Shown here piece by piece: positions 24,446-35,000 of a DNA stretch of 64,000 nucleotides. Position numbers and translations under genes: made by a program. Location of the stretch: positions 1,309,200-1,373,199 of the forward strand of contig NZ_FNKE01000001.1 in NCBI RefSeq assembly GCF_900101445.1, read 5' to 3'. Under the pieces are notes generated by a model. That model was not told the DNA's origin. It ran no database searches and was given only the letters and a program-made list of their open reading frames with translations. Every line of letters begins with the position of its first letter. The stretch's first letter is position 1. Source of the stretch: Streptococcus equinus (GTDB taxonomy: Bacteria > Bacillota > Bacilli > Lactobacillales > Streptococcaceae).

Positions 24446-25711
24446 TTAATAGAATGAATCGGGCTCTTTAGTGTATTTAGCCCATTTTTTGCTTAGAAAT
24501 TGGTCGTTGATTTGGTAGTTTGGCTTGCTTTGTTTTTTGTTCAAGAATGGGTTAACAGCTTTGTCCATTGCGACCCAGCCATTCCAGCCCATGTGGATGG
24601 TATCTTGCATAAAGTAAGCTTTGTCACCGTCTCTTGAGAAATCTGCAATATTTTTAAAACCTTGGCTTTGCAATTGATATTTAATCTTGGCAACAGCTTT
24701 TTGGTACATGTCTTCGTTAAGTCCAGTATAATCAGACCATTTGCTATTAACTGGAGGAATCACAAAAAGAACATTAGTATTATTTTCGGCAAATTGATTC
24801 AATACCAACTGTAAATCGTTGTATTCTGGAGATTTTAAGTAGTTAAATTTACGTTGAGAATTTTTAAGATCTTTCAATCTTGGTTTGATACGAATATCGT
24901 AAAAGCCGTTGTCGATTCCAAAGGTATTACCACTACTTGCTTTTTTACCATCAGCTGTTGCTAGTTTTCCTAGTTTCTGATATGAAAAAGCATCTGGTAA
25001 TTTCTTCGCCTTAGAGACAACCTTACCATCATAATGGTCGATAAGAGAAACACGACTGAAAAAGGCATCTTCTTTTTGGTAAACGACACTTTGAGTTTTG
25101 AGTTTTCGTTTATCAGCTGTTGATAATTTTTTACCATCAGCTACTTTTTCCATCATTTCCTTGTGAGAAGAATCTGGATAAAGTTTCAAGAAACGTCTAG
25201 CAGCGTAGCGGTCATAAGCTGTTCCTTTTTGATTTTGCAAGAAATCAATGGCTTGTCCACTGCTAAAATAAGTTTGAAACGCGGCAGCATTGGCACCCTT
25301 AGCCGTAAACCACTGAGGAGAAATGAAATAAACGGCTTGTTTATTTTTCAACTCATTATTGATTTGTTGAATGCCATAAAAATGTGTCAATGACGCAGAG
25401 CCTCTTTGCCCAAGCAAATACGGCGTGTAAGAACGATTGTAAGCCTCAGCAATGACCGATGGGTGCATTTTGTCAAAGCGCAGCCACTCACTTGATCCAA
25501 AGAACGGAACAAAACGGTGCTTTGGATCTGTTAAGGCACGTACTTTTTTGTACTTACTCTTAAATCCTGTCTTACTTAGCGAAACCGCGTCTTTCTTTTC
25601 TACTTTTAGGGAGTGCGATTTATTCGAAAGCGAGACACTACCCAGACTAATGACAACTAGCAAAAAGGCACAAATAACTGGTCCTAAGATTTGCCAAAGG
25701 CGTTTAAGCAT
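24446..25711 (-). CDS. dltD: D-alanyl transfer protein DltD
   Basis: A 421-residue protein with one N-terminal span and an extracellular SGNH-like domain; [20 protein letters not shown] carries the nucleophile serine, and [14 protein letters not shown] the C-terminal catalytic Asp/His. It moves D-alanine to lipoteichoic acid at the outer face of the membrane. The start overlaps dltC by 8 bp. Last gene of the operon. Confidence 0.95.
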   Translation of the reverse strand: MLKRLWQILGPVICAFLLVVISLGSVSLSNKSHSLKVEKKDAVSLSKTGFKSKYKKVRALTDPKHRFVPFFGSSEWLRFDKMHPSVIAEAYNRSYTPYLLGQRGSASLTHFYGIQQINNELKNKQAVYFISPQWFTAKGANAAAFQTYFSSGQAIDFLQNQKGTAYDRYAARRFLKLYPDSSHKEMMEKVADGKKLSTADKRKLKTQSVVYQKEDAFFSRVSLIDHYDGKVVSKAKKLPDAFSYQKLGKLATADGKKASSGNTFGIDNGFYDIRIKPRLKDLKNSQRKFNYLKSPEYNDLQLVLNQFAENNTNVLFVIPPVNSKWSDYTGLNEDMYQKAVAKIKYQLQSQGFKNIADFSRDGDKAYFMQDTIHMGWNGWVAMDKAVNPFLNKKQSKPNYQINDQFLSKKWAKYTKEPDSFY

Positions 25712-25943
25712 TGCGAAGTTCCTCTATTCCAGCGATGATTTTATTAGCGGTATTCCAATCATCACGTCCAAATTCTGAAATTGGAATATCAATATCAAAA
25801 TGACTTTCCAATTCAACGATTAATTCGACAGTTCCCATGCTATCAAGTACACCCGCATCGAACAAATCTTCATCCATCATGTCTGAAACATCTTCCATAA
25901 AAAGATCATCAATAATTGCTAATACATCTGATTTAATATCCAT
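25704..25943 (-). CDS. dltC: D-alanyl carrier protein DltC
   Basis: A 79-residue acyl-carrier protein; the 4'-phosphopantetheine serine is in [16 protein letters not shown]. DltA loads D-alanine onto it and DltB/DltD pass the residue on. Acidic and of the family's usual length. Confidence 0.95.
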   Translation of the reverse strand: MDIKSDVLAIIDDLFMEDVSDMMDEDLFDAGVLDSMGTVELIVELESHFDIDIPISEFGRDDWNTANKIIAGIEELRNA

Positions 25944-25975
25944 TTGCTAAACTCCTTTACGATAATGAATTGTTA

Positions 25976-27238
25976 TTATTTTACAGGTGGTTGTGGGAAC
26001 CATAATTGGTCCAAGAAACCTGAAAATAGTAAGAATGATAACATCACAACATTAAAGGTGATGAAAATACCAAGACCTTGTGTCCATTTGTTGTCAGGCA
26101 ATGGTGAGAGCCCTTGTTTTTTGCGCTCACGATTGATTTTTTTCTTCTTACGAACCCAAGCATCATTAATCACAAGACCGACACCATGAAATAGTCCATA
26201 AGCGATATAGTACCATGTTAAGCCGTGCCAAAATCCCATTATTAACATGTTAATAATATAAGCGACGCTTGATGTGACATTACGATTTTTAAAGACTTTG
26301 TGCTTAACCAAGACCTTAACCAAACGCATGAAAACAAAATCACGGAACCAGAAAGACAAACTCATGTGCCAACGATTCCAAAATTCTTTCAAATCGCGTG
26401 ATTTAAAAGGCTGATTAAAGTTAACTGGGCTTTTAATCCCCATAAGATTTGAAATGGCTAGTGCAAACATGCTATAACCCGCAAAGTCAAAGAATAAATC
26501 AAAACCATAGGTATACATAACACCTAGCGTAGCAATGTTAAAGACTCCGCCCATTTCAAGGGCTTCTTCTTTTAGCGGCGCCATAAACAGCGTTCCAAAA
26601 ATATAAGCTAGGATAAACTTGTAAAGAAAACCAAGCATCAAGTAGCGAACACTTTCTTCAAGCATATCAAGCAATTCGTCTTTGTCAGGAATATTTTTAT
26701 AATCCTCATCAAAGCGATTGAAGCGATCGATTGGTCCACTTGAAAAAGTTGGCATAAAGAGAAGGAAACGCAAAAATTGCCATAAACTAAACTCTTTTAA
26801 GACACCATCTCTCATTTCCATAATTGTGCCAACCGCACGGAAAGTCAGGTAAGAAATCCCTAAAAATCCAAAGAGCGATTGATGATTATCAATGGTCATC
26901 AAAGGGGTAATCTTAGTCCACGCTAGTGGAAAGACGGCTAAGAAGACCCAGAGGTAAAATACCCACTTGTTATTATATTTTTTCCGATAAGTCTTGTAAG
27001 AAAAGACCAGAAAAATTTGCCAAACCACGTAAGCTAAAAGAGAAACAATCTGATAAAGATTTTTCCCTGTCAGCATCAAAATAATGAAAGCTAAGCTAAC
27101 CAAAGCTTCATAAACAGGAAATCGTTTTTTGAAAAATAGTCCGATAAAAATAGGTAAGACAGCCACAATCAGGTAAAGAAAATACTGCGGATTGCCGTAA
27201 GCTTCTAAGTGTGGCAACTGATGAAGAAATGCTATCAT
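25976..27238 (-). CDS. dltB: Teichoic acid D-alanine transfer MBOAT protein DltB
   Basis: A 420-residue, multi-span membrane O-acyltransferase; the active-site histidine is in [15 protein letters not shown], and [12 protein letters not shown] is the conserved loop. It hands D-alanine from DltC across the membrane. The start overlaps the dltA stop by 4 bp. Confidence 0.95.
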   Translation of the reverse strand: MIAFLHQLPHLEAYGNPQYFLYLIVAVLPIFIGLFFKKRFPVYEALVSLAFIILMLTGKNLYQIVSLLAYVVWQIFLVFSYKTYRKKYNNKWVFYLWVFLAVFPLAWTKITPLMTIDNHQSLFGFLGISYLTFRAVGTIMEMRDGVLKEFSLWQFLRFLLFMPTFSSGPIDRFNRFDEDYKNIPDKDELLDMLEESVRYLMLGFLYKFILAYIFGTLFMAPLKEEALEMGGVFNIATLGVMYTYGFDLFFDFAGYSMFALAISNLMGIKSPVNFNQPFKSRDLKEFWNRWHMSLSFWFRDFVFMRLVKVLVKHKVFKNRNVTSSVAYIINMLIMGFWHGLTWYYIAYGLFHGVGLVINDAWVRKKKKINRERKKQGLSPLPDNKWTQGLGIFITFNVVMLSFLLFSGFLDQLWFPQPPVK

Positions 27239-28773
27239 CGGCTATTTACCTCGTTCATCAAGCCTTTGATATCGATTTTCCCATTTGGTGTGAGTGGCAA
27301 GCTGTCACGATAAAGGAACTTAGAAGGCATCATGTAATCCATCATGATATCTTTCAAGTCTTCCTTAATCGCTTTGGTGATGTCCAGTTGACGTTCAAAT
27401 TGTTCTGCGACACCTTCTTTTAGCACCACATAGGCTAGGAGATTTTGTACCTTGTGATCCTTGTTGTAACGCGGAACAGCGACTGCTGACTTGATGTATT
27501 CTGATTTGTTAAGATTTTGTGAAACTTCCTCAAGCTCGATACGGTAACCGTTGAATTTGATTTGGAAATCCATGCGTCCACCGTAAAGGAGCATGCCTTG
27601 GTCAGTCATCACACCCAAATCTCCAGTGTGATAAGCTGGCAAGCCTTCAAATTCAAAGAAAGCAGCTTGTGTACGTTCAGGATTATTGAGATACCCTTTT
27701 GAAACGGCAGGACCAGAGACAATGATTTCACCTTGCTCGCCATTTGGCAAAGCTTTGCCATTTTCATCAATAACAAAAGTTGGTGAATCTGCTTTAGTGT
27801 AACCAATTGGCAGACGTTTGCAAGTTGCTAGCATTTCATCGGTGATAGCTACCGCAGAAAGGGCAACTGTAGCTTCTGTCGGACCATAAGCATTAACAAT
27901 ACGTGCTTTCGGGAAACGGCTACGCAATTTTTGTGCTGTTTTCACCGTCAACTCTTCCCCATCGAAATAAAAATGCGTCAAATGTGGCAATGTTTCTTGA
28001 TTAAAGTCATTTGACAACATAGCCATATCAGCAAATGATGGTGTTGATGTCCAAACGCCAATCGGCAATTCATTAATGGTTGTAAAGAGTCGTTTGAAGT
28101 CTGCTGTTAATTCTTTTGGAAGGGCAAAAAGTGTCCCTCCAAGTGCTAGCGTTGGTGCCCAATACATAACTGACAAATCAAACGAATAAGGCGGCTGTGC
28201 CAACATTTGTGGTCGTTCTGGCACTGAAAATTCTTTGTCTGAAATCATCCAATTAGTGAAACTTAAGAGATTGTCGTGTGAGATTTGCACCCCTTTTGGC
28301 TTTCCTGTTGTCCCAGACGTAAAGATAATATAATAATTGTCATCGCCTTTAACAGAGTGAGTCAATTGATAGTCCGTTTTTTGGGCGAAAATCGTCTGTA
28401 ATTGGTCAAGCTTAATCATTGGAATATTCGTTATTTCCAAAGGAAAATCACCTACAGCAATAATCAAGCTTGGCTCTGCCACTTCTAAAATCGCTTCAAT
28501 GCGTTCAAGAGCTGAATGTTGGTCAACAGGAATATAAGCATGTCCAGATTTTGTTAATGCTACAAAAGTAGCCAACATGTCATACTCTTGTCCTCCAAAA
28601 ACAAGAACGGGTGACTTTTCTTCCAACTTCAAGAAATCAATATAAGCTGCAAGGGAATCCGAATTTTCCTTTAAATCGCGATAAGTGTGAACATCCCCTA
28701 AGACATTATAGACGGGAAAATCTCCCTGTGTCTGAGCAAAATGCTCAATTCTTTCAATCATATCGTGTAACAT
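27235..28773 (-). CDS. dltA: D-alanine--D-alanyl carrier protein ligase
   Basis: A 512-residue adenylating enzyme: [20 protein letters not shown] (P-loop), [20 protein letters not shown] and [10 protein letters not shown] with the C-terminal lysine. It activates D-alanine with ATP and loads it on DltC. D-alanylation lowers wall negative charge and raises resistance to cationic peptides, which is useful in a strain with bacteriocin genes. Confidence 0.95.
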   Translation of the reverse strand: MLHDMIERIEHFAQTQGDFPVYNVLGDVHTYRDLKENSDSLAAYIDFLKLEEKSPVLVFGGQEYDMLATFVALTKSGHAYIPVDQHSALERIEAILEVAEPSLIIAVGDFPLEITNIPMIKLDQLQTIFAQKTDYQLTHSVKGDDNYYIIFTSGTTGKPKGVQISHDNLLSFTNWMISDKEFSVPERPQMLAQPPYSFDLSVMYWAPTLALGGTLFALPKELTADFKRLFTTINELPIGVWTSTPSFADMAMLSNDFNQETLPHLTHFYFDGEELTVKTAQKLRSRFPKARIVNAYGPTEATVALSAVAITDEMLATCKRLPIGYTKADSPTFVIDENGKALPNGEQGEIIVSGPAVSKGYLNNPERTQAAFFEFEGLPAYHTGDLGVMTDQGMLLYGGRMDFQIKFNGYRIELEEVSQNLNKSEYIKSAVAVPRYNKDHKVQNLLAYVVLKEGVAEQFERQLDITKAIKEDLKDIMMDYMMPSKFLYRDSLPLTPNGKIDIKGLMNEVNSR

Positions 28774-28788
28774 GAACCGTTTACCTTT

Positions 28789-28911
28789 CTAAAACTCATT
28801 GTAGATGAAATTACCTTGACCACGACCAAGATAACTGAAAAAATAAATTAAAACCATAAAAATCACAAAATAAAACAAGGTTTTTAATACAAATCGAGTG
28901 GTATCTTTCAT
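28789..28911 (-). CDS. dltX: DltX small membrane protein
   Basis: A 40-residue ORF: MKDTTRFVLKTLFYFVIFMV, a hydrophobic span, then a C-terminal SYLGRGQGNFIYNEF. The Phe-Ile-Tyr-Asn-Glu-Phe ending is the conserved C-terminal motif of DltX, which takes part in D-alanine transfer. It lies between dltS and dltA. Confidence 0.92.
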   Translation of the reverse strand: MKDTTRFVLKTLFYFVIFMVLIYFFSYLGRGQGNFIYNEF

Positions 28912-28920
28912 TTAAACTCC

Positions 28921-30078
28921 TTATTTAAGTGGTAGTTGTACTTCAAATGTTAACTGGCTATCGGCTTGACTGACAGTGATACTGCCTTTATGTTTTTCCA
29001 CAATAGCCTTAGCAATCGCCAACCCCAAGCCAAAACTTGAGCTGCTATTTCGAGAATCTTCGGCTTGATAGAAGCGTTCAAAAAGATTTTTCAAAACCTC
29101 ATCTGGATAAACCTGACTAGGATTTGATACTCGTAAAAGTGCCGTTTTCTTTTCTTGCAACAACTCTACGGTAATCTTTCCATTGTCCAAAGAATGCTTA
29201 ATGGCATTATCTAAAAGAATGGTAATTAACTGCTTCAACTGAGATTCTTGCCCGAAGATTTCAACATTTTCAGCGATTCTATCTTCGATTAATTTGCCCT
29301 CTTCATAGGCTAGACTTTCATAACTTAGAATCATTTCTTGGCAGATACCTGATAAATTCACTTTTTCAAAAGGTATTCTGCCATCTTTGTCATCAAGCTT
29401 AGACAATCCAAGCAACTCTTGAATCAAATGTTCCATACGTTTGGTTTCTGAAAGAATGTGATTCAAATAACGGTTAGGTGCCATTTGATTTTGCAATACT
29501 TGAGCATTGGCACGAATAGAAGCAATCGGTGTCTTCAACTCATGACTAGCATCTGATACAAATTGTTTCTCACGATCAATCGCAGCTTGTGCTGGCTGAA
29601 CGATAAAACGTGATAAGTAGATACTAACTCCCGTAAGCAAAAGAAGACCAAAAATAACATAAACCGTAACCAGAAAAACTTGAGCATAGGAAGCTGAATA
29701 ACTTGAAAAATCAATAAAGACAAGTTGCCAAGTACCATCTTTCTTTTCTTTCAAAGAATAGATGTAATCACGCCACTTCCAGCTCTTTTTCCCTCTGTTT
29801 AACAAATCCTTGCTGACTTCTTTAACCTCTTTATTGGTTAAAAAAGTGTTGTTAACTTGGATATCTGGTTTGTCATTTTCGTCAATGGTGACAAAAGCAA
29901 TGGCTTCATCAGTATTTTCTTTGACATAACCATTAGCAGCCACCAATTTAACAATCCGATAAGTATCATACTCATCCCAATATTTGTCATAACGTTCACT
30001 AATGACCAATAACACCAGAACCATGGCGGTTAACATGGACATCGTAAGCAAGACAAATTTTAGCCGAAGATTCTTCAT
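28921..30078 (-). CDS. dltS: Sensor histidine kinase DltS
   Basis: A 385-residue membrane kinase: spans at about 7-25 and 137-160 with an extracellular domain between, HisKA with SDASHELKTPIASIRANA (phosphoacceptor His), and a C-terminal ATPase with DNAIKHS and FGLGLAIAKAIVEKH. Its position directly before dltX-A-B-C-D matches the dltRS arrangement known from group B streptococcus, where it adjusts D-alanylation. The start overlaps dltR (ATGA). Confidence 0.88.
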   Translation of the reverse strand: MKNLRLKFVLLTMSMLTAMVLVLLVISERYDKYWDEYDTYRIVKLVAANGYVKENTDEAIAFVTIDENDKPDIQVNNTFLTNKEVKEVSKDLLNRGKKSWKWRDYIYSLKEKKDGTWQLVFIDFSSYSASYAQVFLVTVYVIFGLLLLTGVSIYLSRFIVQPAQAAIDREKQFVSDASHELKTPIASIRANAQVLQNQMAPNRYLNHILSETKRMEHLIQELLGLSKLDDKDGRIPFEKVNLSGICQEMILSYESLAYEEGKLIEDRIAENVEIFGQESQLKQLITILLDNAIKHSLDNGKITVELLQEKKTALLRVSNPSQVYPDEVLKNLFERFYQAEDSRNSSSSFGLGLAIAKAIVEKHKGSITVSQADSQLTFEVQLPLK

Positions 30079-30764
30079 GATGAGCCTTCTTTCTCTCCAT
30101 CTTCTAGTGAGTAACCAACGCCTTTGGTCGTTTTAATAACAGCACTTGCTGCCAAAAAACGAAGTTTCTTACGTAAAAAGGAGATAAAGACTTCCAGCTG
30201 ATTATAATCGGATTCATCTAAAGGTCCCCAGACCTTCAAAATTAATTGGTTTTTAGGGATAATCTTCTTGGAATTTCGCAAGAAAGTTTCCATCAACAGA
30301 AATTCTTTATTAGACAACTTAACTTCGCGCTCTGCCACGCTTAACTCTCTCGTGTCCAGATTCAAAATCAAATTACCAAACTTGAGATGATTCACTTGCG
30401 TAATAGACGATTGACGTGTCCGCAAACGAATCCGTGCCAATAATTCTTCTGCCTCAAATGGCTTAGTCATGTAATCATCAGCACCCAAATCAAGTCCCAA
30501 AACACGGTCTTCTAACTGAGATTTGGCTGTCAAAAAAATGATAGGAACTTCCATTCCCATTTGACGCACGCGCTTCAAAACACTGACACCATCAAGTTTT
30601 GGCAACATAATATCCAAAAGAACCAAATCATAAAGTCCCGTTAATATATAATCCAGTGCAGACTCACCATCAAAAACCAAATCCACTTCATAACGGTGAT
30701 TTTCAAGAATGGCTTGAATCGCTTCTGCAATTCCTTTCTCATCCTCGACCACTAAAATTCTCAA
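30075..30764 (-). CDS. dltR: OmpR-family response regulator DltR
   Basis: A 229-residue regulator: receiver with DLVLLDIMLPKLDG (phosphoacceptor Asp51) and FLTAKSQ, then a winged-helix domain (about 130-225) with WGPLDESDYNQLEVFISFLR and TTKGVGYSL. First gene of the seven-gene dlt unit. The start follows GGGAGGAGAGCCAG. Confidence 0.88.
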   Translation of the reverse strand: MRILVVEDEKGIAEAIQAILENHRYEVDLVFDGESALDYILTGLYDLVLLDIMLPKLDGVSVLKRVRQMGMEVPIIFLTAKSQLEDRVLGLDLGADDYMTKPFEAEELLARIRLRTRQSSITQVNHLKFGNLILNLDTRELSVAEREVKLSNKEFLLMETFLRNSKKIIPKNQLILKVWGPLDESDYNQLEVFISFLRKKLRFLAASAVIKTTKGVGYSLEDGEKEGSS

Positions 30765-31031
30765 CTGGCTCTCCTCCCTTTTTACTCAAAATCTAGTATA
30801 AAACGCCAAAATTGAATTAACCTTGAAATTTTCTTAATTTTTAAGATTGCCTGATTAAAAAAATATATCATCCTCACACGGACTTATACCAAACCATTAT
30901 AAGTAAGCCTCTCCCAGAAAGTCCGTGTAAACTGATGAAAATTTATGGCAAAAATGTGGCAATTTCTTTAATTCTAGTTTATACCCAATCTTAAAAAATG
31001 TCCTTACAGAGCTGTAAGTTTGGCAAAAATA
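30765..31031 (-). promoter_or_regulatory. Promoter region of the dlt operon with an inverted repeat
   Basis: Arms ACACGGACTT (30876-30885) and AAGTCCGTGT (30919-30928) flank a 33-bp loop containing TATAAT for the minus strand (30896-30901). A second possible -10, TATACT, lies close to dltR at about 30795-30800. The repeat could be an operator or a leader hairpin. No ORF is supported here. Confidence 0.5.
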
Positions 31032-31059
31032 AGAGCCTGGGGCAAATGCCTCAGACTCT
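31032..31059 (-). terminator. Terminator after the AraC-type regulator
   Basis: AGAGTCTGAGGCA / TGCCCCAGGCTCT stem with TTATTTTT on the minus strand. Confidence 0.8.
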
Positions 31060-31090
31060 ACATTTCAATCACATGCTATATTTGTATGCA

Positions 31091-31876
31091 TTACATGGCT
31101 TCAGAAGAACCATTACCTTCTGACCAAATCTTTTCATTCCATTTAACGTTATGATGAGTGTCACGATATTTTTTCGGTGTAATGCCGACAACCTCTTTAA
31201 ACTGTTGAATAAAGTGACTTTGTGATGAAAATGATAAATGATTCGCAATTTCAATCATTGAATAATCACTGAATTTCAATAAGTCTTTTGCAACTTCTAT
31301 TTTTTTATTTTTAACATAGGTGCTTACGGACACGCCAACTTCTTTCTTGAATAAGCGTGACAAATAGCTTGCTGAAATGCCAAATTCACTGGCTAACTGT
31401 TCAACCGTAATGCGTTCTTTCACGTGACAATAAATATAATCCTTACAATCTGAAACGTGTTTTGAAATCACATCTTTTTGAATTTCACGTCGCATGCGTT
31501 CAGTGTAATCAATAACCATCTCGTCATGCAAATTTTGGACTTCCTGTGCCGTGTGAAGGTCATCTAATTTTTGAATATAAAAGTCACTCAGTCTAAAAGC
31601 TTGTTCTAATTCCATACCATTTTGACCACACATACGCGTAATCATTGCTGTTGTAATGACAAAATGATATTTCAAATTGGTAATGGGATTACGTGACAAA
31701 GTTCCCACACCGTCTTCTGATACAAACCGTTCTTGTTCACAATTTTTGCGGACCGCTTCAACATCTCCCGTAGCTACCGCTTGATAGAACAAAAATTCCT
31801 CAGTCAAAGGACGATGTTCCACATCATCCAAATTATCACTAATCGCTAAAAGTCTCCATTCATCCTTATAATTCAT
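31091..31876 (-). CDS. AraC-family transcriptional regulator of the beta-glucan locus
   Basis: A 261-residue regulator with a helical N-terminal domain and a C-terminal AraC/XylS domain (about 165-245: ITVEQLASEFGISASYLSRL, then IEIANHLSFSSQSHFIQQFK, GITPKKYR). ATG 31876 is preferred over TTG 31882 for spacing from AAAGGGG. It lies downstream of the lichenase and importer genes with its own promoter region, and is the obvious candidate for the operator shared at 37559 and 44350. A catabolite-response-like site precedes it. Inducer unknown, presumably a gluco-oligosaccharide. Confidence 0.85.
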   Translation of the reverse strand: MNYKDEWRLLAISDNLDDVEHRPLTEEFLFYQAVATGDVEAVRKNCEQERFVSEDGVGTLSRNPITNLKYHFVITTAMITRMCGQNGMELEQAFRLSDFYIQKLDDLHTAQEVQNLHDEMVIDYTERMRREIQKDVISKHVSDCKDYIYCHVKERITVEQLASEFGISASYLSRLFKKEVGVSVSTYVKNKKIEVAKDLLKFSDYSMIEIANHLSFSSQSHFIQQFKEVVGITPKKYRDTHHNVKWNEKIWSEGNGSSEAM

Positions 31877-31891
31877 TTCCAATCCCCTTTT

Positions 31892-31905
31892 TGTAAACGA
31901 TTACC
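31892..31905 (-). promoter_or_regulatory. cre-like site before the AraC-type gene
   Basis: TGTAAACGATTACC matches the CcpA consensus TGWAANCGNTNWCA at 13 of 14 positions. It suggests glucose repression of the regulator gene. Confidence 0.5.
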
Positions 31906-31976
31906 ATTTTCTTTTCATTTTAACATATTCTTGCAGATTTGATAAAAATAAAGTGGAAAAAATAGAAGTGAGACAA

Positions 31977-32003
31977 AATAAAGTCTCCAACGGAGACTTT
32001 ATT
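31977..32003 (-). terminator. Terminator after the cytoplasmic lichenase
   Basis: AATAAAGTCTCC-gttg-GGAGACTTTATT stem followed by TTGT on the minus strand; closes the importer-lichenase operon. Confidence 0.75.
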
Positions 32004-32033
32004 GCTAAACGTAACTCTTAGATATAAAGAAGA

Positions 32034-32675
32034 TTATTCATCATAGCTAATCCAGTCATAATATCCATACAAAGGTGTTTTACCATCATATGGATCAAGC
32101 CAATCATCAACACCAATTCCTGGCCAAACATTCATCATGATTTTACCAGGTGTGCTTGGCAGATTTTCAGTCACCGTATGAACCGCTTTACCATCCACAT
32201 ACCAAGTGATATGATCTTCACGCCATTCAAAACCGTAAGTATGCCATTCTTCTGACGCATCAAACCCTAGGTCATAAAGGTATTCATGATTGCCAACACC
32301 ATCTGTAAAATAGTTGAATTGAACTTTTGTCGTATCTTTACCAAGAAACTCAATGTCAATTTCATCCCATTTTGTTCCGTCTGTTGGTCCAGTGTAGGTG
32401 AAAAATGATGTTACAACACCAGTATTTTTAATGGCTTTCATGCGAACTTGATAAAGGCCATAATTGAAATACTCTCTCGTGCGCCACTCACCGCCAGTGT
32501 AGCCATCAGCATCACGATCGATTTTTAAGCTTAAACCGTCACCATCAAAATTCACATTGTCAGGCTGCCAGATACAATCAAACATATCACCATTTGCACC
32601 TGTGCGTAATTCCATGTATGAGGCATCATAACTGTCAAAGCTTGTCTTAAAATGTGCTTGTTCGTTTATCTTCAT
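32034..32675 (-). CDS. GH16 beta-1,3-1,4-glucanase without signal peptide
   Basis: A 213-residue lichenase: the retaining GH16 motif [11 protein letters not shown] carries nucleophile and acid/base glutamates, with substrate-cleft motifs [16 protein letters not shown] and [13 protein letters not shown]. Unlike its two paralogues it has no signal peptide or membrane segment, so it should stay in the cytoplasm and cleave imported oligosaccharides. Start uncertain: ATG 32675 or GTG 32690, both with weak ribosome sites and neither adding a signal. It is the last gene of the operon, 27 bp after the anchored lichenase. Confidence 0.85.
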   Translation of the reverse strand: MKINEQAHFKTSFDSYDASYMELRTGANGDMFDCIWQPDNVNFDGDGLSLKIDRDADGYTGGEWRTREYFNYGLYQVRMKAIKNTGVVTSFFTYTGPTDGTKWDEIDIEFLGKDTTKVQFNYFTDGVGNHEYLYDLGFDASEEWHTYGFEWREDHITWYVDGKAVHTVTENLPSTPGKIMMNVWPGIGVDDWLDPYDGKTPLYGYYDWISYDE

Positions 32676-32702
32676 GTTCTTACCATTCACGCTTTCTTGA
32701 TA

Positions 32703-34130
32703 TTATAGTTTTCCCTTTTTAAAAGGCATCGCTAAGAAACCAAAAAGTGCTACAAAGACTCCTGAAATCGTCAATAATTTACTTGGACCTTGGTTAGTCT
32801 TTGGTAGAGCTGTAAACGCATTACCTTCAAGATTTGCTTTTGCTACTGATTGAGTTACAGTTTTTGCAGCCGCTGTTTGAGCTGACGCTACTGATGAATA
32901 AGCAACAGTCTTAATCACTGGGCTAGCTGCTTGTTTTTCTTTGGTAGAGCCTTTTGAGTGATTGTCCAAAACCAAAGTTTGTTTTTCACTCTTAGAGGCA
33001 GTTGAGTTCTTAGTAGGTGTTACACCTTCTGCTCCTTTAGCAGTATTTGAGGTTGTGTTGTCTCCTACAACATCACCTGTTGCTCTTGATCTAGATCTCG
33101 TATTATCTTGATTTTGTGCAACTTGGTCACTATATGAAATCCAATCATAATAAGCGACAAGCGGTGTTTGACCGTCATATGGTGCCAACCAATCGTCAAC
33201 ACCAATTCCTGGCCAAGCATTCATCATAATTTTACCTGGTGTCACTGGGAGATTTTCAGTTGCTGTGTAGACTGCAACACCGTCAACATACCAAGTAATA
33301 TGGTCTGCTTGCCAATCAAAGCCATACACATGGTAAGCTTCAGACGCATCAAAACCTAAATCATAAAGGAATTCATGTCCACCAACACCATTAGTGTAAT
33401 AGTTGAATTGGACTTTTGTTGTATCTTTTCCGAGAAATTCAATATCGATTTCATCCCAAGGATTGTTATCGCTTGGTCCAGTATAAGTGAAGAATGACGA
33501 CACAACACCTGGGTTACTAATTGGCTGCATACGAACAGAATACATACCATAACCAAAGAACTCGCGTGTACGCCACTCAGCACCGTTGTAACGGTACTCA
33601 TCCGTTGTATTTTGATCAATGGTTAACGTCAATGTGCCATCGTTAACAACAGTATTTTTTGGTACCCAGCGACAATCAAATGGATTTCCATTGAACCAGT
33701 CAGAACGCTCCATTGTCGTATCATCGTAAGCATTAAAATCTTCATGATAGTCGCCTGTATGTGCAGTTTGAGTTCCTGCTTGACTAGTGTCTTCGGTAGT
33801 CGTTGTGAGATTTACCTGGTCATTTGTAGACGTCAAGCTTAAGTTTTCCTGATTTTGCACACTAGTATCAGGAGTTACTACTTGATTGGTGTTCACTTGA
33901 TTTGTTGAGTCAAGCACTGACTGAGTAGTATTGTCATCAGTTGTAGAGGTATTTACTGTTTCATTAGTAAGGTCATTAGTATCTGTGGTTTGTGTATTCG
34001 TAAGGGCAGGAACATTATCAAGTGTTGAAACATTACCCACTTCGTCTGCTGATACTAAACCAGCTCCAACTTGTAAACTGCATAGGGCAGTTGCGTAGCA
34101 AATGTACTTTACTACATCTTTCTTAGTCAT
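32703..34130 (-). CDS. Cell-wall-anchored GH16 lichenase
   Basis: A 475-residue protein: signal peptide (1-28, ending GLVSADE), Thr/Asn/Asp-rich linker (30-125), GH16 domain (130-345) with [11 protein letters not shown] and [13 protein letters not shown], a second Ser/Thr/Lys-rich linker, then LPKTN, a hydrophobic span and KKGKL. The sorting motif is LPKTN rather than LPXTG, a variant sortases may still accept. It should cut lichenan or cereal beta-glucan at beta-1,4 bonds next to beta-1,3 bonds at the cell surface, handing oligosaccharides to the importer encoded just upstream. Confidence 0.9.
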   Translation of the reverse strand: MTKKDVVKYICYATALCSLQVGAGLVSADEVGNVSTLDNVPALTNTQTTDTNDLTNETVNTSTTDDNTTQSVLDSTNQVNTNQVVTPDTSVQNQENLSLTSTNDQVNLTTTTEDTSQAGTQTAHTGDYHEDFNAYDDTTMERSDWFNGNPFDCRWVPKNTVVNDGTLTLTIDQNTTDEYRYNGAEWRTREFFGYGMYSVRMQPISNPGVVSSFFTYTGPSDNNPWDEIDIEFLGKDTTKVQFNYYTNGVGGHEFLYDLGFDASEAYHVYGFDWQADHITWYVDGVAVYTATENLPVTPGKIMMNAWPGIGVDDWLAPYDGQTPLVAYYDWISYSDQVAQNQDNTRSRSRATGDVVGDNTTSNTAKGAEGVTPTKNSTASKSEKQTLVLDNHSKGSTKEKQAASPVIKTVAYSSVASAQTAAAKTVTQSVAKANLEGNAFTALPKTNQGPSKLLTISGVFVALFGFLAMPFKKGKL

Positions 34131-34154
34131 GAAATCTCCTTTTTCTCTTAAAGT

Positions 34155-35000
34155 CTATTCCTTAACACCACCGAGTGTCACACCGGCAATAATGTATTTT
34201 GAAAGGAAAAGATAAACGATAATAATTGGCACAATAGCCACCAAAATCATTGTGTAAATTTTACCCATATCAAAGTTCATGTAGTCTGCACCACGCAATG
34301 TTGCAATCAAAATTGGCACAGTCATCTTGCTCTTCGTTTGGATAACCAAGGCTGGAATGAAGTAGTTATTCCAAGAACCAACAAAAGTAAAGATTGCTTG
34401 AACGGCGATAGCAGGTTTCATAATTGGAAGAACGATTGTATTAAATGTTCTAAATTCATTTGACCCATCAATACGAGCCGCTTCTACCAATGAAATTGGT
34501 AATGATGATTCCAAGTAACTATACATGAAATAAAATACCGCTGGTGAAGCAACTGATGGAATAATCAATGGAAGCCAACTATCGTACATTCCCATGTTAG
34601 TGATTAAACGCAAGAAACCCATTGAAGTAACTTGTGTTGGCATAACCAAAATCGCCAAAATGAACGTAAAGGCAACTTTTTTCAACTTAAAGTCATAAAC
34701 ATACAAACCATAAGCTGTCAAAGCTGAGAAATAAGTACAGATAGCAGCTGTCAAACCTGAAATAATCAAGCTGTTCAAAATCCCATGAAACATCGGGAAG
34801 CTACCATCATTAGCTACCTTGCTCAGGTTATCAAATAAGGAACCACCAGGTAGTGCCGAGAAACCTTTTTGCAACTCAGCATGTGAGTGGGTCGCATTGA
34901 TAATCAAGATATAAAAGAAGAATAGGCACATGAATGATAAGGTAATTAACACAAAATGCGCCACAATAACACGTAATCTATTTTTTGCTTTTGTTGACAT
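34155..35000 (-). CDS. ABC sugar importer permease (MalG type)
   Basis: A 281-residue, six-span CUT1 permease with the EAA loop VEAARIDGSNEFRTFNTIVL (about 180). It shares one base with the stop of the partner permease. With the binding protein and the other permease it should import beta-gluco-oligosaccharides. No ATPase gene is nearby, so it presumably uses a shared MsmK-type ATPase. Confidence 0.88.
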   Translation of the reverse strand: MSTKAKNRLRVIVAHFVLITLSFMCLFFFYILIINATHSHAELQKGFSALPGGSLFDNLSKVANDGSFPMFHGILNSLIISGLTAAICTYFSALTAYGLYVYDFKLKKVAFTFILAILVMPTQVTSMGFLRLITNMGMYDSWLPLIIPSVASPAVFYFMYSYLESSLPISLVEAARIDGSNEFRTFNTIVLPIMKPAIAVQAIFTFVGSWNNYFIPALVIQTKSKMTVPILIATLRGADYMNFDMGKIYTMILVAIVPIIIVYLFLSKYIIAGVTLGGVKE

